A stretch of 64,000 bases of DNA. Source: Hydractinia symbiolongicarpus. Taxonomy: Eukaryota > Cnidaria > Hydrozoa > Anthoathecata > Hydractiniidae. A program made the position numbers and the translations under genes. Within the stretch, counting starts at the first letter, position 1. Every line of letters starts with the position of its first letter. Below are positions 25,850 through 39,630 of the stretch, in pieces. A model generated the notes under the pieces. It did not search any database, was not told the origin of the DNA, and saw only the letters and a program-made list of their open reading frames with translations. The stretch spans positions 30,372,001-30,436,000 of the forward strand of contig NC_079882.1 of assembly GCF_029227915.1 (NCBI RefSeq). Direction: 5' to 3'.

Positions 25850-28000
25850 GAAACATATCGCTAAATACATGTTGGTACGAATATATTGCGCAACCGTTGT
25901 AACTCAAACGCACTGATACCGCTAGAAAGTCAATGAAATTTAGTTTTTGAAACTGTCTCTATTTCTTCAGTGCGCGCTAACGGCAAGGATTGCTCCCACA
26001 GTAAAAAATGACTTACTTATCTACATTTTTAAATGAAGCGCTACCACAGCGCCCAGTGTAATCGCTGAGTTCCAGCAACCATGTCAGATTAAGAAGAATG
26101 CAATTTCTTGGAGTCCAATTATCTCATTTATTACATTTGTAAGGTCGCAGTCAAAAATCAGTTCAGTTAAGTCCCACAGTCAATCGTTTCACTGTTCAAA
26201 GCGATGAAACCTTGTAATATCAGAAACATATCGCTAAATACATGTTGGTACGAATATATTGCGCAACCGTTGTAACTCAAACGCACTGATACCGCTAGAA
26301 AGTCAATGAAATTTAGTTTTTGAAACTGTCTCCATTTCTTCAGTGCGCGCTAACGGCTAGGATTGTTCCCACAGTAAAAAATGACTTATTTAACTACATT
26401 TTTAAATAAAGCGCTACCGCAGCGCCCAGTGTAATCGTTGAGTTCAAGCAATCATGTAAAATTAAGAAGACAGTTACTTCTTGGATTTCAATTGTTTCCT
26501 TTCTCACATTCATAAGGTCAAAGTCAAAAAGCAGTTCAATTAAGTCCCACAGTCAATCGTTTCACTGTTCAAAGCGATGAAACCTTGTAATATCTCAAAA
26601 CATATCGCTAAATACATGTTGGCACGAATATGTGACGCAACCGTTGTGACTCAAACGGACTGATACCGCTAGAAACTCAATGAAATGTAGGTTTTAAAAC
26701 TGTCTCTATATCTTCAGCGCGTGCTAACGGCTAGGATTGGTCCCACAGTAAATAATGACAAAATTATCTAAATTTTTAAATGAAGCGCTACTACAGCGCC
26801 GCGTGTAATCGCTGAGATCCAGTAATCATGTCAAATTAAGAAGAATGTTTTTTCTTGGAGTCCAATTGTCTCATTTATCACATTTAGAAGGTCAAAGTCA
26901 AAAATCAGTTCAATTAAGTCCCACAGTCAATCGTTTCACTGTTCAAAGCGATGAAACCTTGTAATATCAGAAACATATCGCTAAATACATGTTGGTACGA
27001 ATATATTGCGCAACCGTTGTAACTCAAACGCACTGATACCGCTAGAAAGTCAATGAAATTTAGTTTTTGAAACTGTCTCTATTTCTTCAGTGCGCGCTAA
27101 CGGCAAGGATTGCTCCCACAGTAAAAAATGACTTACTTATCTACATTTTTAAATGAAGCGCTACCACAGCGCCCAGAGTAATCGCTGAGTTCCAGCAACC
27201 ATGTCAGATTAAGAAGAATGCAATTTCTTGGAGTCCAATTATCTCATTTATTACATTTGTAAGGTCGCAGTCAAAAATCAGTTCAGTTAAGTCCCACAGT
27301 CAATCGTTTCACTGTTCAAAGCGATGAAACCTTGTAATATCAGAAACATATCGCTAAATACATGTTGGTACGAATATATTGCGCAACCGTTGTAACTCAA
27401 ACGCACTGATACCGCTAGAAAGTCAATGAAATTTAGTTTTTGAAACTGTCTCCATTTCTTCAGTGCGCGCTAACGGCTAGGATTGTTCCCACAGTAAAAA
27501 ATGACTTATTTAACTACATTTTTAAATAAAGCGCTACCGCAGCGCCCAGTGTAATCGTTGAGTTCAAGCAATCATGTAAAATTAAGAAGACAGTTACTTC
27601 TTGGATTTCAATTGTTTCCTTTCTCACATTCATAAGGTCAAAGTCAAAAAGCAGTTCAATTAAGTCCCACAGTCAATCGTTTCACTGTTCAAAGCGATGA
27701 AACCTTGTAATATCTGAAACATATCGCTAAATACATGTTGGCACGAATATGTGACGCAACCGTTGTGACTCAAACGGACTGATACCGCTAGAAACTCAAT
27801 GAAATGTAGGTTTTAAAACTGTCCTATATCTTCAGCGCGTGCTAACGGCTAGGATTAGTCCCACAGTAAATAATGACTAAATTATCTAAATTTTTAAATG
27901 AAGAGCTACTACAGCGACCCGTGTAATCGCTGAGATCCAGTAATCATGTCAAATTAAGAAGAATGTTATTTTTTGGATTTCAATTGTTTCCTTTCCCACA
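25850..28000. repeat. Tandem trimer HOR, 1120 bp, two copies
   Basis: The block cggcaaggattgctcccaca plus the following monomers occurs at 25981 and 27101, 1120 bp apart. The pattern of Y, gtcgcagtc-type and X monomers is the same in both. Copy 1 has a one-base insertion near 26595 (atctcaaaacatat). Copy 2 has the two-base loss aaaactgtcctatatc at 27821, which then becomes a marker of the larger 13-monomer duplication. Confidence 0.8.
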
Positions 28001-31000
28001 TTCATAAGGTCAAAGTCAAAAATCAGTTCAATTAAGTCCCACAGTCAATCGTTTCACTGTTAAAAGCGATGAAACGTAGTAACATCACAAGCATATCGCT
28101 AAGTACATGTTGGTACGAATATGTTGCGCAACAGTTGTAACTCAAACGCACTGATACCGCTAGAAAGTCAATGAAATGTAGCTTTTGAAACTGTCTCTAT
28201 TTCTTCAGTGCGCGCTAACGGCAAGGATTGCTCCCACAGTAAAAAATGACTTATTCATTTACATTTTTAAATGAAGCGCTACCACAGCGCCCAGTGTAAA
28301 CGCTGAGTTCCAGCAACCATGTCAGATTAAGAAGAATGCTATTTCTTGGAGTCCAATTATCTCATTTATTACATTTGTAAGGTCGCAGTCAAAAATCAGT
28401 TCAATTAAGTCCCACAGTCAATCGTTTCACTGTTCAAAGCGATGAAACCTTGTAATATCTGAAACATATCGCTAAATACATGTTGGCAGGAATATGTGAC
28501 GCAGCCGTTGTAACTCAAACGCACTGATACCGTTAGAAACTCAATGAAATATAGTTTTTGAAACTGTCGCTATTTCATCAGCGCGCTAACGGCAAGGATT
28601 GCTCCCACAGTAAATAATGACAAAATTATCTAAATTTTTAAATGAAGCGCTACTACAGCGCCCCGTGTAATCGCTGAGTTCCAGTAATCATGTCAAATTA
28701 AGAAGAATGTTTTTTCTTGGAGTCCAATTGTCTCATTTATCACATTTAGAAGGTCAAAGTCAAAAATCAGTTCAATTAAGTCCCACAGTCATTCGTTTCA
28801 CTGTCAAAAGCGATGCAACCTAGTAACATTAGATAAATATGGCTAAATACATGTTGGTTCCAATATGTGACGCAACCGTTGTAACTCAAACCGACTGATA
28901 CCGCTAGAAAGTCAATAAAATGTAGCTTTTGAAACTGTCTCTATTTCTTCAGTGCGCTCTAACGGCAAGGATTGCTCCCACAGTAAAAAATGACTTATTT
29001 ATTTACATTTTTAAATGAAGCGCTTCCACAGCGCCCAGTGTAATCGCTGAGTTCCAGCAACCATGTCAGATTAAGAAGAATGCAATTTCTTGGAGTCCAA
29101 TTATCTCATTTATTACATTTGTAAGGTCGCAGTCAAAAATTAGTTCAGTTAAGTCCCACAGTCAATCGTTTCACTGTTCAAAGCGATGAAACCTTGTAAT
29201 ATCAGAAACATATTGCTAAATACATGTTGGTACGAATATATTGCGCAACCGTTGTAACTCAAACGCACTGATACCGCTAGAAAGTCAATGAAATTTAGTT
29301 TTTGAAACTGTCCCTATTTCTTCAGTGCGCGCTAACGGCTAGGATTGTTCCCACAGTAAAAAATGACTTATTTAACTACATTTTTAAATAAAGCGCTACC
29401 GCAGCGCCCAATGTAATCGTTGATTTCAAGCAATCATGTAAAATTAAGAAGACAGTTACTTCTTGGATTTCAATTGTTTCCTTTCTCACATTCATAAGGT
29501 CAAAGTCAAAAAGCAGTTCAATTAAGTCCCACAGTCAATCGTTTCACTGTTCAAAGCGATGAAACCTTGTAATATCTGAAACATATCGCTAAATACATGT
29601 TGGCACGAATATGTGACGCAACCGTTGTGACTCAAACGGACTGATACCGCTAGAAACTCAATGAAATGTAGGTTTTAAAACTGTCTCTATATCTTCAGCG
29701 CGTGCTAACGGCTAGGATTGGTCCCACAGTAAATAATGACAAAATTATCTAAATTTTTAAATGAAGCGCTACTACAGCGCCCCGTGTAATCGCTGAGATC
29801 CAGTAATCATGTCAAATTAAGAAGAATGTTTTTTCTTGGAGTCCAATTGTCTCATTTATCACATTTAGAAGGTCAAAGTCAAAAATCAGATTAATTAAGT
29901 CCCACAGTCAATCGTTTCACTGTTCAAAGCGATGAAACCTTGTAATATCAGAAACATATCGCTAAATACATGTTGGTACGAATATATTGCGCAACCGTTG
30001 TAACTCAAACGCACTGATAACGCTAGAAAGTCAATGAAATTTAGTTTTTGAAACTGTCTCTATTTCTTCAGTGCGCGCTTACGGCAAGGATTGCTCCCAC
30101 AGTAAAAAATGACTTACTTATCTACATTTTTTTATAAAGCGCTATCACAGTGCCAGGTGTAATCGTTGAGTTCAAGCAATCATGTCAAATTAAGAAGAAT
30201 GTTATTTTTTGGATTTCAATTGTTTCCTTTCCCACATTCATAAGGTCAAAGTCAAAAATCAGTTCAATTAAGTCCCACAGTCAATCGTTTCACTGTTAAA
30301 AGCGCTGAAACGTAGTAACATCACAAGCATATCGCTAAGTACATGTTGGTACGAATATGTTGCGCAACAGTTGTAACTCAAACGCACTGATACCGCTAGA
30401 AAGTCAATGAAATGTAGCTTTTGAAACTGTCTCTATTTCTTCAGTGCGCGCTAACGGCAAGGATTGCTCCCACAGTAAAAAATGACTTATTTATTTACAT
30501 TTTTAAATGAAGCGCTACCACAGCGCCCAGTGTAATCGCTGAGTTCCAGCAACCATGTCAGATTAAGAAGAATGCAATTTCTTGGAGTCCAATTATCTCA
30601 TTTATTACATTTGTAAGGTCGCAGTCAAAAATCAGTTCAGTTAAGTCCCACAGTCAATCGTTTCACTGTTCAAAGCGATGAAACCTTGTAATATCAGAAA
30701 CATATCGCTAAATACATGTTGGTACGAATATATTGCGCAACCGTTGTAACTCAAACGCACTGATACCGCTAGAAAGTCAATGAAATTTAGTTTTGGAAAC
30801 TGTCTCTATTTCTTCAGTGCGCGCTAACGGCTAGGATTGTTCCCACAGTAAAAAATGACTTATTTAACTACATTTTTAAATAAAGCGCTACCGCAGCGCC
30901 CAGTGTAATCGTTGAGTTCAAGCAATCATGTAAAATTAAGAAGACAGTTACTTCTTGGATTTCAATTGTTTCTTTTCTCACATTCATAAGGTCAAAGTCA

Positions 31001-34000
31001 AAAAGCAGTTCAATTAAGTCCCACAGTCAATCGTTTCACTGTTCAAAGCGATAAAACCTTGTAATATCTGAAACATATCGCTAAATACATGTTGGCACGA
31101 ATATGTGACGCAACCGTTGTGACTCAAACGGACTGATACCGCTAGAAACTCAATGAAATGTAGGTTTTAAAACTGTCTCTATATCTTTAGCGCGTGCTAA
31201 CGGCTAGGATTGGTCCCACAGTAAATAATGACAAAATTATCTAAATTTTTAAATGAAGCGCTACTACGGCGCCCCGTGTAATCGCTGAGATCCAGTAATC
31301 ATGTCAAATTAAGAAGAATGTTTTTTCTTGGAGTCCAATTGTCTCATTTATCACATTTAGAAGGTCAAAGTCAAAAATCAGTTTAATTAAGTCCCACAGT
31401 CAATCGTTTCACTGTTCAAAGCGATGAAACCTTCGAATATCAGAAATATATCGCTAAATACATGTTGGTACGAATATATTGCGCAACCGTTGTAACTCAA
31501 ACGCACTGATACCGCTAGAAAGTCAATGAAATTTAGTTTTTGAAACTGTCTCTATTTCTTCAGTGCGCGCTTACGGCAAGGATTGCTCCCACAGTAAAAA
31601 ATGACTTACTTATCTACATTTTTTTTATAAAGCGCTATCACAGCGCCAGGTGTAATCGTTGAGTTCAAGCAATCATGTCAAATTAAGAAGAATGTTATTT
31701 TTTGGATTTCAATTGTTTCCATTCCCACATTCATAAGGTCAAAGTCAAAAATCAGTTCAATTAAGTCCCACAGTCAATCGTTTCACTGTTAAAAGCGATG
31801 AAACGTAGTAACATCACAAGTATATCGCTAAGTACATGTTGGTACGAATATGTTGCGCAACAGTTGTAACTCAAACGCACTGATACCGCTAGAAAGTCAA
31901 TGAAATGTAGCTTTTGAAACTGTCTCTATTTCTTCAGTGCGCGCTAACGGCAAGGATTGCTCCCACAGTAAAAAATGACTTATTTATTTACATTTTTAAA
32001 TGAAGCGCTACCACAGCGCCCAGTGTAATCGCTGAGTTCCAGCAACCATGTCAGATTAAGAAGAATGCAATTTCTTGGAGTCCAATTATCTCATTTATTA
32101 CATTTGTAAGGTCGCAGTCAAAAATCAGTTCAGTTAAGTCCCACAGTCAATCGTTTCACTGTTCAAAGCGATGAAACCTTGTAATATCAGAAACATATCG
32201 CTAAATACATGTTGGTACGAATATATTGCGCAACCGTTGTAACTCAAACGCACTGATACCGCTAGAAAGTCAATGAAATTTAGTTTTTGAAACTGTCTCT
32301 ATTTCTTCAGTGCGCGCTAACGGCTAGGATTGTTCCCACAGTAAAAAATGACTTATTTAACTACATTTTTAAATAAAACGCTACCACAGCGCCCAGTGTA
32401 ATCGTTGAGTTCAAGCAATCATGTAAAATTAAGAAGACAGTTACTTCTTGGATTTCAATTGTTTCCTTTCCCACATTCATAACGTCAAAGTCAAAAAGCA
32501 GTTCAATTAAGTCCCACAGTCAATCGTTTCACTGTTCAAATCGATGAAACCTTGTAATATCTGAAACATATCGCTAAATACATGTTGGCACGAATATGTG
32601 ACGCAACCGTTGTGACTCAAACGGACTGATACCGCTAGAAACTCAATAAAATGTAGGTTTTAAAACTGTCCTATATCTTCAGCGCGTGCTAACGGCTAGG
32701 ATTGGTCCCACAGTAAATAATGACTAAATTATCTAAATTTTTAAATGAAGAGCTACTACAGCGACCCGTGTAATCGCTGAGATCCAGTAATCATGTCAAA
32801 TTAAGAAGAATGTTATTTTTTGGATTTCAATTGTTTCCTTTCCCACATTCATAAGGTCAAAGTCAAAAATCAGTTCAATTAAGTCCCACAGTCAATCGTT
32901 TCACTGTTAAAAGCGATGAAACGTAGTAACATCACAAGCATATCGCTAAGTACATGTTGGTACGAATATGTTGCGCAACAGTTGTAACTCAAACGCACTG
33001 ATACCGCTAGAAAGTCAATGAAATGTAGCTTTTGAAACTGTCTCTATTTCTTCAGTGCGCGCTAACGGCAAGGATTGCTCCCACAGTAAAAAATGACTTA
33101 TTCATTTACATTTTTAAATGAAGCGCTACCACAGCGCCCAGTGTAAACGCTGAGTTCCAGCAACCATGTCAGATTAAGAAGAATGCTATTTCTTGGAGTC
33201 CAATTATCTCATTTATTACATTTGTAAGGTCGCAGTCAAAAATCAGTTCAATTAAGTCCCACAGTCAATCGTTTCACTGTTCAAAGCGATGAAACCTTGT
33301 AATATCTGAAACATATCGCTAAATACATGTTGGCAGGAATATGTGACGCAGCCGTTGTAACTCAAACGCACTGATACCGTTAGAAACTCAATGAAATATA
33401 GTTTTTGAAACTGTCGCTATTTCATCAGCGCGCTAACGGCAAGGATTGCTCCCACAGTAAATAATGACAAAATTATCTAAATTTTTAAATGAAGCGCTAC
33501 TACAGCGCCCCGTGTAATCGCTGAGTTCCAGTAATCATGTCAAATTAAGAAGAATGTTTTTTCTTGGAGTCCAATTGTCTCATTTATCACATTTAGAAGG
33601 TCAAAGTCAAAAATCAGTTCAATTAAGTCCCACAGTCATTCGTTTCACTGTCAAAAGCGATGCAACCTAGTAACATTAGATAAATATGGCTAAATACATG
33701 TTGGTTCCAATATGTGACGCAACCGTTGTAACTCAAACCGACTGATACCGCTAGAAAGTCAATGAAATGTAGCTTTTGAAACTGTCTCTATTTCTTCAGT
33801 GCGCTCTAACGGCAAGGATTGCTCCCACAGTAAAAAATGACTTATTTATTTACATTTTTAAATGAAGCGCTTCCACAGCGCCCAGTGTAATCGCTGAGTT
33901 CCAGCAACCATGTCAGATTAAGAAGAATGCAATTTCTTGGAGTCCAATTATCTCATTTATTACATTTGTAAGGTCGCAGTCAAAAATCAGTTCAGTTAAG

Positions 34001-36733
34001 TCCCACAGTCAATCGTTTCACTGTTCAAAGCGATGAAACCTTGTAATATCAGAAACATATTGCTAAATACATGTTGGTACGAATATATTGCGCAACCGTT
34101 GTAACTCAAACGCACTGATACCGCTAGAAATTCAATGAAATTTAGTTTTTGAAACTGTCTCTATTTCTTCAGTGCGCGCTAACGGCTAGGATTGTTCCCA
34201 CAGTAAAAAATGACTTATTTAACTACATTTTTAAATAAAGCGCTACTGCAGCGCCCAATGTAATCGTTGATTTCAAGCAATCATGTAAAATTAAGAAGAC
34301 AGTTACTTCTTGGATTTCAATTGTTTCCTTTCTCACATTCATAAGGTCAAAGCCAAAAAGCAGTTAAATTAAGTCCCACAGTCAATCGTTTCACTGTTCA
34401 AAGCGATGAAACCTTGTAATATCTGAAACATATCGCTAAATACATGTTGGCACGAATATGTGACGCAACCGTTGTGACTCAAACGGACTGACACCGCTAG
34501 AAACTCAATGAAATGTAGGTTTTAAAACTGTCTCTATATCTTCAGCGCGTGCTAACGGCTAGGATTGGTCCCACAGTAAATAATGACAAAATTATCTAAA
34601 TTTTTAAATGAAGCGCTACTACAGCGCCCCGTGTAATCGCTGAGATCCAGTAATCATGTCAAATTAAGAAGAATGTTTTTTCTTGGAGTCCAATTGTCTC
34701 ATTTATCACATTTAGAAGGTCAAAGTCAAAAATCAGATTAATTAAGTCCCACAGTCAATCGTTTCACTGTTCAAAGCGATGAAACCTTGTAATATCAGAA
34801 ACATATCGCTAAATACATGTTGGTACGAATATATTGCGCAACCGTTGTAACTCAAACGCACTGATAACGCTAGAAAGTCAATGAAATTTAGTTTTTGAAA
34901 CTGTCTCTATTTCTTCAGTGCGCGCTTACGGCAAGGATTGCTCCCACAGTAAAAAATGACTTACTTATCTACATTTTTTTATAAAGCGCTATCACAGTGC
35001 CAGGTGTAATCGTTGAGTTCAAGCAATCATGTCAAATTAAGAAGAATGTTATTTTTTGGATTTCAATTGTTTCCTTTCCCACATTCATAAGGTCAAAGTC
35101 AAAAATCAGTTCAATTAAGTCCCACAGTCAATCGTTTCACTGTTAAAAGCGATGAAACGTAGTAACATCACAAGCATATCGCTAAGTACATGTTGGTACG
35201 AATATGTTGCGCAACAGTTGTAACTCAAACGCACTGATACCACTAGAAAGTCAATGAAATGTAGCTTTTGAAACTGTCTCTATTTCTTCAGTGCGCGCTA
35301 ACGGCAAGGATTGCTCCCACAGTAAAAAATGACTTATTTATTTACATTTTTAAATGAAGCGCTACCACAGCGCCCAGTGTAATCGCTGAGTTCCAGCAAC
35401 GATGTCAGATTAAGAAGAATGCAATTTCTTGGAGTCCAATTATCTCATTTATTACATTTGTAAGGTCGCAGTCAAAAATCAGTTCAGTTAAGTCCCACAG
35501 TCAATCGTTTCACTGTTCAAAGCGATGAAACCTGGTAATATCAGAAACATATCGCAAAATACATGTTGGTACGAATATATTGCGCAACCGTTGTAACTCA
35601 AACGCACTGATACCGCTAGAAAGTTAATGAAATTTAGTTTTTGAAACTGTCTCTATTTCTTCAGTGCGCGCTAACGGCTAGGATTGTTCCCACAGTAAAA
35701 AATGACTTATTTAACTACATTATTAAATAAAGCGCTACCACAGCGCCCAGTGTAATCGTTGAGTTCAAGCAATCATGTAAAATTAAGAAGACAGTTACTT
35801 CTTGGATTTCAATTGTTTCCTTTCTCACATTCATAAGGTCAAAGTCAAAAAGCAGTTCAATTAAGTCCCACAGTCAATCGTTTCACTGTTCAAAGCGATG
35901 AAACCTTGTAATATCTGAAACATATCGCTAAATACATGTTGGCACGAATATGTGACGCAACCGTTGTGACTCAAACGGACTGATACCGCTAGAAACTCAA
36001 TGAAATGTAGGTTTTAAAACTGTCCTATATCTTCAGCGCGTGCTAACGGCTAGGATTGGTCCCACAGTAAATAATGACTAAATTATCTAAATTTTTAAAT
36101 GAAGAGCTACTACAGCGACCCGTGTAATCGCTGAGATCCAGTAATCATGTCAAATTAAGAAGAATGTTTTTTCTTGGAGTCCAATTGTCTCATTTATCAC
36201 ATTTAGAAGGTCAAAGTCAAAAATCAGTTCAATTAAGTCCCACAGTCAATCGTTCCACTGTTCAAAGCGATGAAACCTTGTAATATCAGAAACATATCGC
36301 TAAATACATGTTGGTACGAATATATTGCGCAATCGTTGTAACTCAAACGCACTGATACCGCTAGAACGTCAATGAAATTTAGTTTTTGAAACTGTCTCTA
36401 TTTCTTCAGTGCGCGCTAACGGCAAGGATTGCTCCCACAGTAAAAAATGACTTACTTATCTACATTTTTTTATAAAGCGCTATCACAGTGCCAGGTGTAA
36501 TCGTTGAGTTCAAGCAATCATGTCAAATTAAGAAGAATGTTATTTTTTGGATTTCAATTGTTTCCTTTCCCACATTTATAAGGTCAAAGTCAAAAATCAG
36601 TTCAATTAAGTCCCACAGTCAATCGTTTCACTGTTAGAAGCGATGAAACGTAGTAACATCACAAGCATATCGCTAAGTACATGTTGGTACGAATATGTTG
36701 CGCAACAGTTGTAACTCAAACGCACTGATACCG
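27130..36733. repeat. Tandem 13-monomer duplication, lag 4847 bp
   Basis: Copy 1 is about 27130-31886 and copy 2 about 31977-36733. Rare variants recur at exactly 4847 bp: gtcctatatc at 27821/32668, gcagccgttg at 28501/33348, aatcagattaattaag at 29884/34731, and ctgataacgctag near 30018/34865. Also shared are the catcagcgcgctaac variant and the ggttccaatatgtg monomer. On the left the copies diverge upstream of about 27130. On the right they diverge near 31886/36733, where the second copy switches to gttagaaactcaatgaaatgc. A third occurrence of the gtcctatatc monomer lies nine monomers further on (36022). Confidence 0.9.
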
Positions 36734-38819
36734 TTAGAAACTCAATGAAATGCATTTTTGAGACTGTCTCTATATCTTCAGCGCGAACTTACGGCTAGGA
36801 TTAGTCCCACAGTAAAAAATGACTTATTTAACTACATTTTTAAATTAAGCGCTACCACAGCGCCCAGTGTAATCGTTGGGTTCAAGCAATCATGTAAAAT
36901 TAAGAAGAATGTTACTTCTTGGATTTCAATTGTTTCCTTTCTCACATTCATAAGTTCAAAGTCAAAAATCAGTTCAATTAAGTCCCACAGTCAATCGTTT
37001 CACTGTTAAAAGCGATGCAACCTTGTAATATCAGAAACATATCGCTAAATACATGTTGGTACGAATATGTTGCGCAACCGTTGTAACTCAAACGCACTGA
37101 TACGGCTAGAAAGTCAATGAAATGTAGTTTTTGAAATTGTCTCTAATTTCTTAAGGCGCGCTAACGGCAAGGATTGCTCCCACAGTAAAAAATGACTTAT
37201 TCATTTACATTTTTAAATGAAGCGCTACCACAGCGTCCAGTGTAATCGTTGAGTTCAAGCAATCATGTCAAATTAAGAAGAATGTTATTTCTTGGATTCC
37301 AATTGTCTCATTTATCACATTTGTAAGGTCACAGTCAAAAATCAGTTGAATTAAGTCCCACAGTCAATCGTTTCACTGTTCAAAGCGATGAAACCTTGTA
37401 ATATCTGAAACATATCGCTAAATACATGTTGGCAGGAATATGTGACGCAACCGTTGTGACTCAAACAGACTGATACCGCTAGAAACTCAATGAAATGTAG
37501 GTTTTAAAACTGTCTGTATATCTTCAGCGCGTGCTAACGGCTAGGATTGGTCCCACAGTAAATAATGACTAAATTATCTAAATTTTTAAATGAAGCGCTA
37601 CTACAGCGCCCCGTGTAATCGCTGAGTTCCAGTAATCATGTCAAATTAAGAAGAATGTTTTTTCTTGGAGTCCAATTGTCTCATTTATCACATTTAGAAG
37701 GTCAAAGTCAAAAATCAGTTCAATTAAGTCCCACAGTCAATCGTTTCACTGTTCAAAGCGATGAAACCTTGTAATATCTGAAACACGCTAAAAACATGTT
37801 GGCACGAATATGTGACGCAACCATTGTGACTCAAACGGACTGATACCGCTAGAAACTCAATGAAATGTAGGTTTTAAAACTGTCTCTATATCTTCAGCGC
37901 GTGCTAACGGCTAGGATTGGTCCCACAGTAAATAATGACTAAATTATCTAAATTTTTAAATGAAGAGCTACTACAGCGACCCGTGTAATCGCTGAGATCC
38001 AGTAATCATGTCAAATTAAGAAGAATGTTTTTTCTTGGGGTCCAATTGTCTCATTTATCACATTTAGAAGGTCAAAGTCAAAAATCAGTTCAAGTAAGTC
38101 CCACAGTCAATCGTCCCACTGTTCAAAGCGATGAAACCTTGTAATATCAGAAACATATCGCTAAATACATGTTGGTACGAATATATTGCGCAACCGTTGT
38201 AACTCAAACGCACTGATACCGCTAGAAAGTCAATGAAATTTAGTTTTTGAAACTGTCTCTATTTCTTCAGTGCGCGCTAACGGCAAGGATTGCTCCCACA
38301 GTAAAAAATGACTTACTTATCTACATTTTTTTATAAAGCGCTATCACAGTGCCAGGTGTAATCGTTGAGTTCAAGCAATCATGTCAAATTAAGAAGAATG
38401 TTATTTTTTGGATTTCAATTGTTTCCTTTCCCACATTCATAAGGTCAAAGTCAAAAATCAGTTCAATTAAGTCCCACAGTCAATCGTTTCACTGTTAAAA
38501 GCGATGAAACGTAGTAACATCACAAGCATATCGCTAAGTACATGTTGGTACGAATATGTTGCGCAACAGTTGTAACTCAAACGCACTGATACCGCTAGAA
38601 AGTCAATGAAATGTAGTTTTTGAAACTGTCTCTATTTATTCAGTGTGCGCTAACGGCTAGGATTGGTCCCACAGTAAAAAATGACTTATTTATCTACATT
38701 TTTTAATAAAGCGCTGTCACAGCGCCCAGTGTAATCGTTGAGTTCAAGCAATCATGTCAAATTAAGAAGAATGTTATTTCTTGGATTCCAATTGTCTCAT
38801 TTATCACATTTGTAAGGTC

Positions 38820-39630
38820 ACAGTCAAAAATCAGTTCAATTAAGTCCCACAGTCAATCGTTTCACTGTTCAAAGCGATAAAACCTTGTAATATCTGAAAC
38901 ATATCGCTAAATACATGTTGGCAGGAATATGTGACGCAACCGTTGTGACTCAAACGGACTGATACCGCTAGAAACTCAATGAAATGTAGGTTTTAAAACT
39001 GTCTCTATATCTTCAGCGCGTGCTAACGGCTAGGATTGGTCCCACAGTAAATATTGACTAAATTATCTAAATTCTTAAATGAAGCGCTACTACAGCGCCC
39101 CCTCTAATCGCTGAGGTCCAGTAATCATGTCAAATTAAGAAGAATGTTTTTTCTTGGAGTCCAATTGTCTCATTTATCACATTTGTAAGGTCACAGTCAA
39201 AAATCAGTTCAATTAAGTCCCTCAGTCAATCGTTTCACTGTTCAAAGCGATAAAACTTTGTAATATCTGAAACATATCGCTAAATACATCTTGGCAGGAA
39301 TATGTGACGCAACCGTTGTGACTCAAACGGACTGATACCGCTAGAAACTCAATGAAATGTAGGTTTTAAAACTGTCTCTATATCTTCAGCGCGTGCTAAC
39401 GGCTAGGATTGGTCCCACAGTAAATAATGACTAAATTATCTAAATTTTTAAATGAAGCGCTACTACAGCGCCCCCTCTAATCGCTGAGATCCAGTAATCA
39501 TGTCAAATTAAGAAGAATGTTTTTTCTTGGAGTCCAATTGTCTCATTTATCACATTTAGAAGGTCAAAGTCAAAAATCAGTTCTATTAAGTCCCACAGTC
39601 ATTCGTTTCACTGTCAAAAGCGATGCAACC
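38820..39630. repeat. Local single-monomer duplication
   Basis: Two adjacent monomers share gataaaac(c/t)ttgtaatatctg, ttggcaggaatatgtgacg and the rare gcgccccctctaatcgctgag (near 39094 and 39467, about 373 bp apart). This is the smallest clear tandem duplication step in the array. Confidence 0.75.

Noticed and set aside
36758-37009. ORF of 83 codons on the plus strand within the satellite
   Set aside because: It starts and ends within satellite sequence, is open only because of local variants, and is lost in other copies of the same monomer. No domain or codon signal.
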